A stretch of 64,000 nt of DNA from Pseudorhodoferax sp. Leaf265 (GCF_001422365.1 NZ_LMMT01000020.1:443-64442); one strand, 5' to 3'; positions 1 through 10,644 are shown, numbered from the stretch's first letter. The notes: generated by a model not told the origin, from the sequence alone. Translations and numbers: made by a program.

Positions 1-2425
1 CCACGATCCGGTCCTGCCCGTCGCCCCGGCCAAACAGGTAGGTGTCGTTGCCAGCACCGTTGTAGTTGCCGTTCCAGGTGTCGTACACCCCACCGGCCAG
101 CAGGTCGTTGCCCGTGCCACCTTCCAGCGTGTCGCTGCCCGCGCCGCCTTGCAAAAGATCGTTCCCGGCTTCCCCGTACAGCGCGTCAGCTCCGTCATTT
201 CCCGCTAACGCATCCTCTCCAGCACCGCCGAACAACAGGTCATTGCCAAAGCCACCGGAGAGGTTGTCATGCCCAGCGGCCCCATCAATGATGTCATTTC
301 CGTCTCCACCATCAAATGTGTTGCCTTGATCATCGCCGCCGAAGGTGTCTGCGTCAGAAGTCCCAATTGCGCTTGCGGTCGGCGAGAAGCTGTAGCCAGC
401 AAGGTTTAATCCGTCACGTACATCCAGATTTATCGCTCCCTCTTGGATAAGCAAGCGAATGCGGCTAGCGCCATTCCAACCGAATGCATCAAATTCGCCC
501 CCCTGTACTCGATACAAATCCAGCAGTAGCGCGGCACCCTCTTGCATATTAGATGCCATTGCTTCGCTCAATGCCGCATCCAGTTGGTCGAAGGCGAGAT
601 AGGCTTCGTCGCCGGAAAAGACTACATCAACCAGATCAAGATAGGGCGATAAGCGCAAACTCGGCAGCAAATTGGTCGCCACATCATCAACGATTCGACC
701 CCATAGCGCGTCTATATGCGAGACTCCAACAAGTGGTGCCGGAACCGTCAGCCTTATATAACCAGCCTGGCTAGACATAACAGCATTTCGATTCTCAACC
801 ACAATTTGAGAAAGTGGCACCCAAGTTTCTACTGGGCGACCAGATCCTTGAACAGCTGCTCTAGGAGTATAACTCTGAGCATCTCCAAATATTTGGCTCC
901 AGTTTAGGAACGAATAACCAGTAAAGGCCTCGTAGGCTTCGATCCTATCGATGCCTCCGATCATTCGGTCGCGCATAGCATCAAAGCTTGCGCGATCAGA
1001 AGAAGACAGTGTTTCCCGAAACGCATTTCGCGCCTGATCACTGGCCTTGATCGCGGCGTCCATCCAGCCCCGCTCCTGCTCATTGGCCGGATCGCTTAAT
1101 ATCAATCCGTATCCTGCAGAAAGAGCACTCTTACTCGCACCAATATATTGCGAGGACCGCCCCCATTCCAGAAGCAACTCGCCTACTGCTGTACTGTATG
1201 CACCCCTTGTAGCAGTCGCTTTGGCCGCGTTGTACAACTCCAATAAATTAGAGTTTTGTGTCGCAGCCTCTTGTAGATCTCGCACCCATCCGCTTCCTCC
1301 CAAATTTTGGATCTTCTTGGCCTCGATGCTTACGGCTATTGGTGAGAATGAGCGCACAAAATTATTCTGCGCCAAAATAAAACTACCGACCTGGCCCTGT
1401 GTTCCGTCGGGACGGCTGAAGCTGCTACTTTGAACCAATATGGCGTCACCATAGCTTGCATTTGTTGTGCTGCTGCCGAGTCCTATGCTCTGGATTCCGG
1501 CCTGAGTCAGAGTCTGAAGTTCATTTTCTTGACTGATACCATCTTGATTCAAATCTCGCCAGACACGAATATCGGCGTACTGTGCATCTAGATGATCGAA
1601 AATTCCATCACCAGCGCCACTGATCTGGCCGTCTACAATGCTCCCAACATCAAGATCCGCCAATGCGCTGAAACCGTGTTGTGCCTTTTGACCGGTCGAC
1701 AGAATTGTTTCATCACCGAAAAGCTCTTTCCCAGAATCGATTTGGCCGTCTCTATTGCGATCCAATACAAGCAGTCCGTCGTCTGGCGCAGCCCAAGCAG
1801 TCCCCGTTTTAATGGAGTCACCATCTGTATCAAAAAGAATATTTTTGTTAAGTGGCGTTATTTCCAGGCCGTCGCCATCCAAATCCAGAATGAGTGGGTC
1901 TACATACCTGATCGTCTTAACAAGAGGGTCGGGAGTGCTCCCAATCGCGGTCGAAACTGCGGTGGGATCCGCCGATCCAGTTGTACCGCTGCGCGGTGGC
2001 AGAGAACCGCTTGAAGGAAAGCTGTTCTTCGCTCCGGTTAGGAGAATCGAAATACCAGCAGCCATTGGCCTCATCGGCAATGGAAGCACCCCAGCCAATA
2101 ATCCAGCGACTGCAGCGCCTAGCCCCAAAAACTTCTGACTGGCATCAAACGCATTTCCGCTGTTGAGTGCGACGTGGAAATCGGCATAATTTTTCAGGAC
2201 GGCAGCGCCCGCTCCCGCCAGTCCAGCCGCACCAACCATTTGAGAGAGGCCGGGAGGTAAACGAGCTGCAACTGCGCCTGCCGCAGCTGCCGCGCCGGAC
2301 AGAGCATCGAATATTGCCGCCGAGTTGCCATCGGGGCTGTTGGGAACATTCTTCCAAGCGTCGACGAGCGTGTCATATGCGCCGGCTAGATCGTTTAATG
2401 CATTAATTGAAAATCCGACGTTCAT
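1..2425 (-). CDS. RTX calcium-binding protein, partial (C-terminus off left edge)
   Basis: About 808 residues are visible, starting at an ATG at 2425 preceded by a run of G that can serve as ribosome binding site. Residues 1-170 are Ala/Gly rich and hydrophobic in parts. From about 175 there is the block known from FrpC-like RTX proteins: [10 protein letters not shown] (about 180-189), a '[17 protein letters not shown]' stretch and 'KELFG' (about 215-238), which are EF-hand-like Ca-binding loops. A long unrecognised middle follows. Residues about 690-780 are classic GGxGxDxxx nonapeptide repeats ([27 protein letters not shown]), then [13 protein letters not shown], the start of the HCBP-related repeat. 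Such proteins leave the cell by type I secretion and fold on Ca2+ outside. The exporter genes lie upstream on the same strand. Whether it is a toxin, enzyme or adhesin cannot be told from this part. Confidence 0.93.
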   Translation of the reverse strand, partial: MNVGFSINALNDLAGAYDTLVDAWKNVPNSPDGNSAAIFDALSGAAAAAGAVAARLPPGLSQMVGAAGLAGAGAAVLKNYADFHVALNSGNAFDASQKFLGLGAAVAGLLAGVLPLPMRPMAAGISILLTGAKNSFPSSGSLPPRSGTTGSADPTAVSTAIGSTPDPLVKTIRYVDPLILDLDGDGLEITPLNKNILFDTDGDSIKTGTAWAAPDDGLLVLDRNRDGQIDSGKELFGDETILSTGQKAQHGFSALADLDVGSIVDGQISGAGDGIFDHLDAQYADIRVWRDLNQDGISQENELQTLTQAGIQSIGLGSSTTNASYGDAILVQSSSFSRPDGTQGQVGSFILAQNNFVRSFSPIAVSIEAKKIQNLGGSGWVRDLQEAATQNSNLLELYNAAKATATRGAYSTAVGELLLEWGRSSQYIGASKSALSAGYGLILSDPANEQERGWMDAAIKASDQARNAFRETLSSSDRASFDAMRDRMIGGIDRIEAYEAFTGYSFLNWSQIFGDAQSYTPRAAVQGSGRPVETWVPLSQIVVENRNAVMSSQAGYIRLTVPAPLVGVSHIDALWGRIVDDVATNLLPSLRLSPYLDLVDVVFSGDEAYLAFDQLDAALSEAMASNMQEGAALLLDLYRVQGGEFDAFGWNGASRIRLLIQEGAINLDVRDGLNLAGYSFSPTASAIGTSDADTFGGDDQGNTFDGGDGNDIIDGAAGHDNLSGGFGNDLLFGGAGEDALAGNDGADALYGEAGNDLLQGGAGSDTLEGGTGNDLLAGGVYDTWNGNYNGAGNDTYLFGRGDGQDRIV

Positions 2426-2700
2426 AGAGCCCCCCCAAAAAATGCTTTAAGCATTAGAAAGCAAAACATCCAAACAGTAAGAAATGCGTTTAGTCTTCCG
2501 AAGGATTTCTTTTGGAGAAAAGCATTCCAAACTATTAACGCTAAAAATCCAATAAATCCAACAATCAGCCCCGTGAAACTCAGCAAAGGCGACCACTTCT
2601 CGAAGCGAGGTGAATGAAGTAAGACAAAGAATAAGAGGCAAGAAAAAATTGCCCCCACAAAAAGAATCAACTCAATCTTGCCCATCGGCCCTTTACTCAA
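2422..2700 (-). CDS. small three-helix membrane protein, coupled to the RTX gene
   Basis: A 92-residue protein with three hydrophobic segments (about residues 8-27, 38-59 and 72-91) and the basic patch QKKSFGR between the second and third. Its TGA overlaps the ATG of the RTX gene in an ATGA arrangement, so the two are probably translationally coupled. It sits 232 bp downstream of the HlyD-type gene on the same strand; that spacer is A/T rich and may hold its own promoter. I do not recognise the family. Location before an RTX substrate and the coupling suggest an accessory membrane role in making or exporting that protein, but this is inference. Confidence 0.75.
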   Translation of the reverse strand: MSKGPMGKIELILFVGAIFSCLLFFVLLHSPRFEKWSPLLSFTGLIVGFIGFLALIVWNAFLQKKSFGRLNAFLTVWMFCFLMLKAFFGGAL

Positions 2701-2932
2701 TTTAGCACCTCCAAAAAATGCCAGTTCTCTAAAAAATTACGACGACACCATTAGATGCAAGCTGGAGACCGAGTGATCGTTGCGTTCTTTGCAAGCTAAG
2801 AAATTCCTTGACGAACGGATTATTTCGTGTCGCACGCCGCGCATCTCATGCATTTAAAACACCAGCACCCCGATTCTCGGATACTTTTTTATCAGCAGCG
2901 CTGCATAAATATCTCGATGCGACGCGACCGCT

Positions 2933-4417
2933 TCACCGCTCTCGGAGACTTTCTCTGGTCGCCCGTTGAACTGGACTAAATAAGTATTCGATCACTTTTC
3001 TTTTACCTGTTTTGATTTCAGCCGTAATGTTCATGCCGGCACTAAGTCGGACAGGCGATCCATCGACGTCAATAGTTTCCCGGTGAAGGCGTAACGCCAC
3101 AGGAAACACGGCACCTAATTTTTCGTCACTCACCGCATCAGCCGTAACCATTTGCACCTCAGCATCGACTGTCCCGTACCGAGTGAAGTTAAATGTATCG
3201 AACTTTATTTCCGCTTGTTGTCCCAAGTGGACAAAACCTATATCTTTGTTGTCGAGGGTTACTTCAGCACGCAAACCGGCACTATCCGGGACAATAACCA
3301 TCAATACCTGAGCATCTGTAACGACGCCACCTTGTGTGTGAACAGCCAACTGCTGAACCATTCCTGCTACCGGAGCCAAAAGGGTCGTGATTTTTTCTCG
3401 CTGAACTGCTTTTAGCTGTTCTTGAAGAGTCTGCTCCCGTGTAAGATCGGCGCGTGCCAATCTCTCATGAAGCGACCGTAGTGTTTCAGCGAGATATGCA
3501 GCTTTAGCATTCTCGCTTTCCGCAGACGAAGCACTTGCTTCATACAGTCGAGCGCGCTGCGTATCCAGATCACGCTCCAACTCGATCCGCTCGCGCTGCC
3601 GGTCTTGACCGGCATGGCTCGCCATAAAACCTTGTAACGCCAACTTTTGGAAGTCCTCTTCCCGCTGACGACTGAGCGGCAGCGTTGCTTCCAGCTTTGC
3701 CATTATCGCTCTTGCCGTTTCCGTTTCCGCTTGACGTCTGGCGAGCTCCGACCGGAATCTGGACAGTTTTGCCTGAATTTCACCCCATTCGGCATCGAGC
3801 TGTGCTGTTGCCGACCGCAGCTCAGTCTTTGTCCATTCTTTAGGAAAAAAGTCCCTAGACGTCGGCAGAGTAGCTGACTGGCCTTTCAGAGCCGCTAAAA
3901 GAAGTTGAGTCCGCAGAGATTCGGATTGAGCAGCTTTATACTGCTCAAGAATACTGAACTTGTCGGCGGTAGCTGATGTTGGATCTAGCGCCACTAAGGG
4001 TTGACCTGCAACGACGCGGTCGCCGTCTTTGACTAGCACCTCTTGCACAATGCTCGTCTGAAGGGGTTGAATTAGTTTTGTGCGTTCACTAACGACAACG
4101 CGCCCGCGAGCAATCGCCACGATGTCGACTTCGCCGATACTTGCCCATATCAGTGCGATACCAAACAACGCCATCATTGCAAATGCCAAGCGTCGCGGTG
4201 CCGGGTGGATCGGTGTGTCGCGAAGACTTAACGCCGCAGGCAGGAATGCGGCCTCGTCGGTAAGCCGCCGCGGTCCTACCAGCTCTCGTCGCATACCCCA
4301 AGCCGCGCCGAACACTGCCCGGTAACGCGCAAGAAGCTCAAATACTGGATGCTGCGTGCATGCCGAAGCGTGCAGTTTTGACGCCGGTTTATTCATCGTT
4401 TTGACCACATGCTTCAT
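2933..4417 (-). CDS. type I secretion periplasmic adaptor (HlyD family)
   Basis: 494 residues, normal for HlyD/PrtE-type membrane fusion proteins. A cytoplasmic N-terminal tail of about 75 residues is followed by one membrane helix (about 76-100, ending IGEVDIVA), the first half of a lipoyl domain (GRVVVSERTKLIQPLQ, 'VKDGDRVVAGQPL'), a long charged coiled coil (about 180-330), the second half of the lipoyl domain ('APVAGMVQQLAV') and a C-terminal beta domain ('VRLSAGMNITAEIKTGKR'). It bridges the inner-membrane ABC exporter and a TolC-type outer-membrane channel. Its ATG overlaps the stop of the ABC gene (ATGA), a strong sign of one operon. No TolC gene is seen in the window. Confidence 0.95.
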   Translation of the reverse strand: MKHVVKTMNKPASKLHASACTQHPVFELLARYRAVFGAAWGMRRELVGPRRLTDEAAFLPAALSLRDTPIHPAPRRLAFAMMALFGIALIWASIGEVDIVAIARGRVVVSERTKLIQPLQTSIVQEVLVKDGDRVVAGQPLVALDPTSATADKFSILEQYKAAQSESLRTQLLLAALKGQSATLPTSRDFFPKEWTKTELRSATAQLDAEWGEIQAKLSRFRSELARRQAETETARAIMAKLEATLPLSRQREEDFQKLALQGFMASHAGQDRQRERIELERDLDTQRARLYEASASSAESENAKAAYLAETLRSLHERLARADLTREQTLQEQLKAVQREKITTLLAPVAGMVQQLAVHTQGGVVTDAQVLMVIVPDSAGLRAEVTLDNKDIGFVHLGQQAEIKFDTFNFTRYGTVDAEVQMVTADAVSDEKLGAVFPVALRLHRETIDVDGSPVRLSAGMNITAEIKTGKRKVIEYLFSPVQRATRESLRER

Positions 4418-6648
4418 GCGCTGGCTTCGACCTCAGGTTGACGCGACTCCTGCATGCGCCAAAGGTGTGCATATAGACCTTGCTGCTTCTGCAAAAGCAC
4501 CTCGTGCGGCCCTGCTTCCGCGATGCGACCGGACTCCATGACGATGATGCGATTTGCATGCCGCACCGCCGAGAGTCGATGCGCAATGATCAGAACGGTG
4601 CGCCCGCGCGCGATGTCTCGCATGTTGCGCTGAACGATGGCTTCGCTCTCGTAATCCAGCGCACTTGTGGCTTCGTCCAGGATAAGGATGCGGGGGTTCG
4701 TGAACAGGGCCCGCGCAATAGCAATCCGCTGACGCTGTCCTCCGGACAGCGAGGCGCCCTGCTCGCCTACTACTGTGTCGTAACCCTCTGGCAACTCGCT
4801 GATGAAATCGTCGGCGCCCGCCAGTTTCGCCACGTGCACCACGGACTCGATGCTCGCGGCCGGGTCCGCGATGGCGATGTTCTCGCGCACGCTGCGATTG
4901 AACAGCAGGTTTTCTTGGAGGACGACGCCCACCTGCCGGCGCAGTTGAGCCGCGTCGATCAGGCTGATGTCAATGCCATCGACGAGAACACGGCCTTGCT
5001 CCGGGCTGTACAGGCGTTGGACGAGCTTGGTGAGAGTGCTCTTGCCAGAGCCTGATCGGCCAACGATGCCTAGAACCTCGCCAGGCCGGATGTCCAGTCG
5101 CAGTTGGTGCAGTACAGGTGATGCTTCGGGGCGGTAGCGGAAGGTCACTCCGTCCAGCGTGATGCGGCCTTTGATGGGCGGCAACTGAGCCGCGCTGGTG
5201 GGTGCAACCTCGGTCCGGGTGTTCAGGATGTCGCCCAGTCGAGCCACAGAGATCCCGGTTTGCTGGAAGTCTGTCCAAAGCTGCGCCATCCGCATGATCG
5301 GCTGCGCCACTCGCCCAGCGAACATGTTGAACGCCACGAACTGCCCCACCGTCAGCTGGTTGTCCATGACCAGGTGAGCGCCGTACCAGAGGGTGGCGGC
5401 GTTGACCAACTTGCCGATGAGGTTGACACCCTCGTGCGCCCACGTGGCCAAGTTCTGCGTTCGGAAACCGGAACTGACGTAGCCGGCGAGCTGGTTGTCC
5501 CACCGACGAGCAAATGCGGGTTCCAACGCATGCGCCTTGACCGTCTGGATGCCCGTGACGGTCTCGACCAACATGGCCTGGTTCTCTGCTCCCCGGGCGA
5601 ACTTTTCGTCCAGGCGACGGCGAAGGATCGGGACCACGGCCAAGCTCAAGCCGAAGTACAACGGGATGCTTGCCAGCACGATCAACGTCAGGGGCACGCT
5701 GTAGAAGAACATGACCGCGATGAAGATCGACGAGAACAACACGTCAAGCACCACGGTCAGCGCGTTGCCGGTGAGGAAGCTCCGGATGTTCTCCAGCTCA
5801 CGTACGCGTGCGACCGAGTCGCCGACTCGGCGCGCTTGAAAGTACGCCAGCGGCAGCTGCACAAGATGGCGGAACAACCGCGCACCCAGTTCGACGTCGA
5901 TGCGGCTGGTCGTGTGGCTGAACACGTAGCTTCGAAGACCGCTGAGGATGCTTTCGAAGATCACGACCACGAGCAAGCCGATGACCAGGACGTCCAGCGT
6001 CGTCATGCCCCTATGCACCAGCACCTTGTCCATGACCACCTGAAAGAACAGCGGGCTGACCAAGGCGAACAGCTGCAGCACGCAGGAGATCAGCAGGACT
6101 TCGCCGAGCAAGCGCCTGTGCTTGACCAAGCTTGGAATGAACCAGGAAAAATCGAACTTGGCGAGCGCGCCGACCAGGCTTGCACGGCTCTGAAGCAAGA
6201 TCAGATCGCCGGTCCATTGCTGCGCGAACAGCTCCATCGGCTGGATCTGCGGGCGCGAGGGTGTCGTGCTGAAGTCTTGGAGCAAGACACGCTTGCCGTC
6301 GCATTGCGCCAGCACCACAGCACGAGAGCCACCTTCGGGATCGTGAATCAGCGCCAACGCAGGCAAGGGAACATGGGGTAATCGCTCGGTCGTGGTTCGG
6401 CTGCTTTTGGCCTTGAGACCCAGTCGGCGCGCGCCCAGCAAAAGCTCTCGCACACCACTGGACTCTGTCGGCCCCAGACCCATCTGATGAGCGAGTGTTG
6501 CCGGGTCCGCGGGCACTTGGTGGTAGGCCGCCACCGCACACAGCGCTTTGAACGAAGAACTTGCTCCGAGACGGGCGTTTTCGTCGGTGTCTGCGCTCGG
6601 GGCGCTGGTCGAGGCCCCCGGAGGAGCCCTCTGAAAGCTGATGTCCAC
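4414..6648 (-). CDS. type I secretion ABC transporter, permease and ATPase
   Basis: 744 residues. The N-terminal 140 residues are a C39-like domain that lacks the catalytic cysteine, as in HlyB/RtxB exporters that do not cleave their substrate. The transmembrane domain covers about 165-440. The ATPase domain has Walker A GRSGSGKST (about 530), signature LSGGQRQRIAIARAL (about 632), Walker B ILILDEATSALD (about 655) and the H-loop IAHRLS (about 690). The start is a GTG at 6648, chosen because AAAGGG lies about 7 bases upstream and no better in-frame ATG exists. It is the first gene of the minus-strand secretion operon and should export the RTX protein encoded at the left edge. Confidence 0.96.
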   Translation of the reverse strand: MDISFQRAPPGASTSAPSADTDENARLGASSSFKALCAVAAYHQVPADPATLAHQMGLGPTESSGVRELLLGARRLGLKAKSSRTTTERLPHVPLPALALIHDPEGGSRAVVLAQCDGKRVLLQDFSTTPSRPQIQPMELFAQQWTGDLILLQSRASLVGALAKFDFSWFIPSLVKHRRLLGEVLLISCVLQLFALVSPLFFQVVMDKVLVHRGMTTLDVLVIGLLVVVIFESILSGLRSYVFSHTTSRIDVELGARLFRHLVQLPLAYFQARRVGDSVARVRELENIRSFLTGNALTVVLDVLFSSIFIAVMFFYSVPLTLIVLASIPLYFGLSLAVVPILRRRLDEKFARGAENQAMLVETVTGIQTVKAHALEPAFARRWDNQLAGYVSSGFRTQNLATWAHEGVNLIGKLVNAATLWYGAHLVMDNQLTVGQFVAFNMFAGRVAQPIMRMAQLWTDFQQTGISVARLGDILNTRTEVAPTSAAQLPPIKGRITLDGVTFRYRPEASPVLHQLRLDIRPGEVLGIVGRSGSGKSTLTKLVQRLYSPEQGRVLVDGIDISLIDAAQLRRQVGVVLQENLLFNRSVRENIAIADPAASIESVVHVAKLAGADDFISELPEGYDTVVGEQGASLSGGQRQRIAIARALFTNPRILILDEATSALDYESEAIVQRNMRDIARGRTVLIIAHRLSAVRHANRIIVMESGRIAEAGPHEVLLQKQQGLYAHLWRMQESRQPEVEASA

Positions 6649-6972
6649 GTCGCCCTTTGTTGCTTCATGTTCTCGAATGTCACAACAAGTGTCCGACGAA
6701 GGCCCGAACTCCGTAACCTGAAGAGGTGGTAAATATTCACGTTTTGGGATGGGGGGACGGTCTGGTCAGGTATTGGTCAGCCTCCATTTCTTGTTCCTCG
6801 GCCCGTGCGCGCTAGCGTCCTGCGACGTGTTCTGCCAGCTCGCAACTACTCGATGGCTCCGACACTGACCTATGGACGTCCATACTTTGAAGGATGCAAC
6901 CCCTACGACCGTCTGAAGACGTCGCGATTTGGTATACCCTCCGCGCCAAATTCGTGACATATAGAAACCTTG
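6649..6972. other. divergent intergenic region
   Basis: This 324-bp stretch lies between the type I secretion operon (leftward) and a lipoprotein gene (rightward). It must carry promoters for both directions. I see no convincing ORF, operator palindrome or terminator in it. Confidence 0.5.
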
Positions 6973-8388
6973 ATGACGATTGGACACATTGAGCGGCGCG
7001 TAGTGCCCCTCGCTCTTTCCCTGGTTCTAACGGCGGCCCTCATGGCTTGCGGCGGCGGAGGTGGCGGCGACGAGCCGAGCGAAACCGCCGCCGTACTGCG
7101 GCCTACGTCGATCGCAGACGTTCCTGCCGGTTGCGCGGATCCTTCCATGTGCCAAGCCGTGACCGCGACTTTTCTGGACAGCGACGGAACCGCCAGCGTG
7201 TTCTGGGGTGGCGCCGATTCCGGCACCATGCCGCGCTGGCGCGCCGCGTCTCTGGCTCCAGGTGCGTCCTCCCCCGGTCCCACCGTCGAGATCGCGCTTG
7301 CCCAAGGCAACTGGTGGACCCAAACGGCCGATTTGGGGAACAAGCGCTTCGCGGTGATCGAGACCCTTACGTCCAAATGGGAGTCAAGGGTCGTGGACCT
7401 TTCGGCGCCATCAAGCCCCTCTGTCAGTCCGCGCGTCGTCTTGGACGTGGGCTACCCGGCGCAGATGGTCACGACGCAATTCGACGGAGCCTACGTCGTC
7501 GGCACGAACGTGTCCCTCGGGCCGATCGACATGGGTGGGGGCATCACGGCCCAAGGCACGCCCATCGAGTTGCCATCGAACCTGAGCCGACCGACTTGGG
7601 GGCGCGTCGAACGGTTGTGGGGTGCTGCTTCCGCATGGTGGGGCTTCAACGCCACGAGCACGACCGACACCCAGCAGAACGTGTACCTGGGCTTGGTCGA
7701 CTTGGCCAGTGGAGCGGTGCGGAGAACCGAAGACCGTCGCCCCATTCCATGGGTCGACAACGGCTCCAACTACTACGCTTGCCGACCGAACCGCGAGCCC
7801 TACATCGAGGTCAGCGACTACGGACAGGGTCGAGCCGTGATCGGCTGGATCCAGCGCAAACTGGCTTCCAATCGCGGTTGCGACATCGTCGCCGACGGCG
7901 CCACGTTGACCGGGCCATCCGCGAACGCCGCGGGCGGGCCCGTGCTGGGAGGATCCGTTTCGGGCCCCGTGGTGCTTTGGCAGGAATCGGCTTTGGGCGC
8001 GACCGACCACACCCCAGGGCCATCTCGGATCGTATGGCGGTCGCAGGATGCGCAAACAGGAACTTGGGGAGCCACGAACGAGCTTTCATTCCATCCCCAC
8101 GCGTACATCACCGGCCGCACGTCCGCACCTCAAGGGCTCATAGCAATTGCTTGGGCGGGATGCCCAGACCACACGAGCAGCCGTTGTACGAACTACCTCA
8201 CAAAGTTTGTGCGAGGCCAGTGGCAAACCGTAAGCCTCGGCGCGGCGGGTCCGTTCTCCCCCTTTTACACGCAGGTGGCCATCAACATCCACGGCGACGC
8301 GATCGCGGTATGGAGCTTTTCGGCGGCCGATCGATGCCCCGAGGGAGTGACCGCGCGTTGCGCACGTGTTTACGCGCAGCGATTCTGA
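6973..8388 (+). CDS. uncharacterised lipoprotein
   Basis: 471 residues from the ATG at 6973; a TTG three bases upstream is also in frame but less likely. The N-terminus is a lipoprotein signal: basic start, hydrophobic core and lipobox LMAC with the lipidated cysteine at about residue 26, followed by a run of glycines and acidic residues typical of a flexible linker. The remainder contains several evenly spaced Trp/Gly blocks (for example WWGFNATSTT, AVIGWIQRKL, IAIAWAGCPD, AIAVWSFSAADRC), which suggests a beta-propeller-like fold. Eight or so cysteines fit an extracytoplasmic protein. Function unknown. Confidence 0.8.
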   Translation: MTIGHIERRVVPLALSLVLTAALMACGGGGGGDEPSETAAVLRPTSIADVPAGCADPSMCQAVTATFLDSDGTASVFWGGADSGTMPRWRAASLAPGASSPGPTVEIALAQGNWWTQTADLGNKRFAVIETLTSKWESRVVDLSAPSSPSVSPRVVLDVGYPAQMVTTQFDGAYVVGTNVSLGPIDMGGGITAQGTPIELPSNLSRPTWGRVERLWGAASAWWGFNATSTTDTQQNVYLGLVDLASGAVRRTEDRRPIPWVDNGSNYYACRPNREPYIEVSDYGQGRAVIGWIQRKLASNRGCDIVADGATLTGPSANAAGGPVLGGSVSGPVVLWQESALGATDHTPGPSRIVWRSQDAQTGTWGATNELSFHPHAYITGRTSAPQGLIAIAWAGCPDHTSSRCTNYLTKFVRGQWQTVSLGAAGPFSPFYTQVAINIHGDAIAVWSFSAADRCPEGVTARCARVYAQRF

Positions 8389-8551
8389 AGATTTGAACCG
8401 GCGCGCTGATCGCTCCCAGGATCCCTGTCGGCGGCGGTGGCGCCGAACGGTGTGAGCTGCCAGCGTGCCGCCTGACTGCTCACATTGAGCGCGAGGAAAC
8501 GAGCACAGGGTCCCAGCGCGTGCAACAAACCACCCCGTCATACGCAGAGTC

Positions 8552-9718
8552 ATGGCAAACCAGCAATTCGGCACGATCGAAACCCCTGACGGCCCACTTA
8601 GGTCGATCATCTGCATGGACGAGGACCGTCCCAACGAGGCGGTGATGCATTGGTGGGGCAATGAAGCAACGACCGCATCAGGTGCCCTCGTTGAACTTCA
8701 CTGGACGTCCGAGTACGAAGCCCAGGTGATCCCGAGGTTGTCGCTTTCCAGCGATTCGGCCAGCGGAGAAATCACGGTCCCGCAGTTGTCCGCAGAACTG
8801 CAGGCCTATTTCAACGGCTACAGCGCCAAGTTGCGGCGTCTGAAGAACAGATCGCTTAAGGGCGAGTGGTCGCACGAGCACGGCGCGCATGGCAAGTTCT
8901 CCTACTCGCCTTTGACCAACGAAACACGCGTCAACGCCACGCAGTGCGCAGACTGGCGGGAGTTCAAGCAATGGGCAGACGACACCAGGGGACTATTGGA
9001 CGCCGTCATGTACCGCGGCCACGGCAGCCACCGGTTTAGGCTTTCGACAACGTTGCATCGCTCCGGCCGGACCCGGCTGGAGCGCTACTGCAGCGAAACC
9101 CTGCAACGGTTCCGCGGCTACGCAGAAGCAGTGCTGAGCTTGCGGTTCAACATGCGCGACTCCGAGGATTACGCCACCCTCCTCGGCTTGGCGCAACACC
9201 ACGGCTTGCCCACCCCTCTTTTGGACTGGAGCACCTCGCCTTACGTTGCCGCGTTCTTCGCATTCTCCGATGCATTGGAAATGGAAGCATCGAGACCGGA
9301 CGTCTCCCACGTCCGAATCTACGCACTCACGCGGTCCTTCGTGGAAGCATCTGCGCCGAAGGTCGTCACCATCCCGACGCTGATGCCTTACGTCTGCGCG
9401 TTGTCGATCTCGCCTCGCAACAACCCGCGGCTGTACGCGCAGCAAGGGCGCTTCCTTGTCACCAACGTGGCCGACCTTGAGCGTTACCTGTGCGTGCTCG
9501 AAAAGGCACAGGGTACCCGCATTTTGGTCGCCGCCGACGTCCCTGTTGAATGTGCTCGGAGCGCGCTCGAAGACCTTGCCTTTATGGGCCTCAACGCTGC
9601 CACCATGTTCCCAGGGTTGGATGGAGTGTGCCGGATGATGAAGCATGAGATGTCGTTCCGACGCCCTCCGATTCCTATGCCTGTGAAGCGCACGGGCGAC
9701 GGCGCCTCCATGCTGTGA
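8552..9718 (+). CDS. FRG domain-containing protein
   Basis: 388 residues. The FRG domain (PF08867) lies in the middle: YRGHGSHRFRLSTTLHR at about 150-167 and QHHGLPTPLLDWSTSPY at about 215-231 are its two signature blocks, the latter with the invariant H-G-x-P-T-x-x-L-D-W. The flanks of the domain are not recognised. Proteins with FRG are common in accessory and mobile regions and have been proposed to act in conflict or defence systems; the biochemical activity is not settled. It appears monocistronic, with a 163-bp gap after the lipoprotein gene. The start at ATG 8552 has no strong ribosome binding site. Confidence 0.85.
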   Translation: MANQQFGTIETPDGPLRSIICMDEDRPNEAVMHWWGNEATTASGALVELHWTSEYEAQVIPRLSLSSDSASGEITVPQLSAELQAYFNGYSAKLRRLKNRSLKGEWSHEHGAHGKFSYSPLTNETRVNATQCADWREFKQWADDTRGLLDAVMYRGHGSHRFRLSTTLHRSGRTRLERYCSETLQRFRGYAEAVLSLRFNMRDSEDYATLLGLAQHHGLPTPLLDWSTSPYVAAFFAFSDALEMEASRPDVSHVRIYALTRSFVEASAPKVVTIPTLMPYVCALSISPRNNPRLYAQQGRFLVTNVADLERYLCVLEKAQGTRILVAADVPVECARSALEDLAFMGLNAATMFPGLDGVCRMMKHEMSFRRPPIPMPVKRTGDGASML

Positions 9719-9796
9719 TCGCAAGCCAGCGGCCTGCGGTTCGACTTTCGTTCACTCGTGTACAACGAAGACTCTTCTTTCATCATACGAATCATC

Positions 9797-10339
9797 ATGA
9801 AAAAAGCGATAGTCGCCGCAACGCTCCTTTCAGTGGCGGCAATGGTGCATGCTGCGCAAAACTATGCAGATCGAAAGGCCCACATCGTCAATGTCAGCCC
9901 CCATGTCGAGCTGACACAGTTCACGTTCTCGAACGAGGATCGGGACAGAGGGCGAGGTTTGTCGTCGGACACCCGATTCATCGCAAACTATTCTTGGAAG
10001 AACACGTCACAGCAACCAATCATCGCACTGGAAATTGTGATGTTGAAGTACGACGCCTTCGATGAGCGGCTCATCGGAAGTCGCTTTATCGTGCAAGGCA
10101 CCAACAGCGCGAATTGGTCACCTTTGCAACCTGGCCAGAGCAGCTCAGACGGCTCGATCGGATTCCGAGATGAAGATGTTTACACCGGCATTGCCTATGT
10201 CAGGCGCGTCCGACTGAGCGACGGATCGGTCTGGCGCGTTGACGATTCAAAACTGCTTCAAGAGTTAAAGAAGGTTGCCCCTAGCATCCGCAATCCTGGG
10301 AATCTAGCGCCTGACGCAAAACCTCCCGCAAAGGAATGA
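9797..10339 (+). CDS. secreted protein of unknown function
   Basis: 180 residues from the ATG at 9797. An in-frame GTG at 9758 would add 13 residues in front of the signal peptide and is unlikely. Residues 1-19 (MKKAIVAATLLSVAAMVHA) are a textbook signal peptide with AHA-type cleavage before AQNY. The mature part has a single domain with 'NYSWKNTSQQPIIALEIVMLKYDAFDE'-like beta structure (shown here only in part), resembling small immunoglobulin-like periplasmic proteins, and ends in a Pro/Lys tail. No family recognised. It stands alone on the strand. Confidence 0.75.
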   Translation: MKKAIVAATLLSVAAMVHAAQNYADRKAHIVNVSPHVELTQFTFSNEDRDRGRGLSSDTRFIANYSWKNTSQQPIIALEIVMLKYDAFDERLIGSRFIVQGTNSANWSPLQPGQSSSDGSIGFRDEDVYTGIAYVRRVRLSDGSVWRVDDSKLLQELKKVAPSIRNPGNLAPDAKPPAKE

Positions 10340-10644
10340 CTGCCGGGCACTAAAGCTGCATCTTGGCAGACGGTTCGCTCCCATCAGCCTTAGCGCATGA
10401 GATCGCACGCTCGACGTCGCACGAGCCGCAGTGTGCCGAATGCTTGAGCGCCGCTGCTTGCCGCAGTCTCCCTGGTACTGACTGGAACTGGACAAGATGG
10501 ACGTAGCGTCCGCGGGCCGCGAAAGACTTTCAACTTGCTCGCACAGCGGTCGCACGCTCACTGTTCTCAAATTTCGCTGAGCAACAAGCGACTGAACCAA
10601 GCGAAACGCGCCAAAAGCAGCTTGATCATCGTCGTGGAGGGAAC
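10340..10644. other. intergenic, no gene seen
   Basis: About 300 bp without a supported reading frame on either strand. The last bases carry a strong ribosome binding site (GGAGG at 10636-10640) for the next gene. Confidence 0.5.

Noticed and set aside
5260-6381. 373-codon plus-strand frame opposite the ABC transporter
   Set aside because: His/Gln/Asp-rich antisense shadow of a clear ABC exporter.
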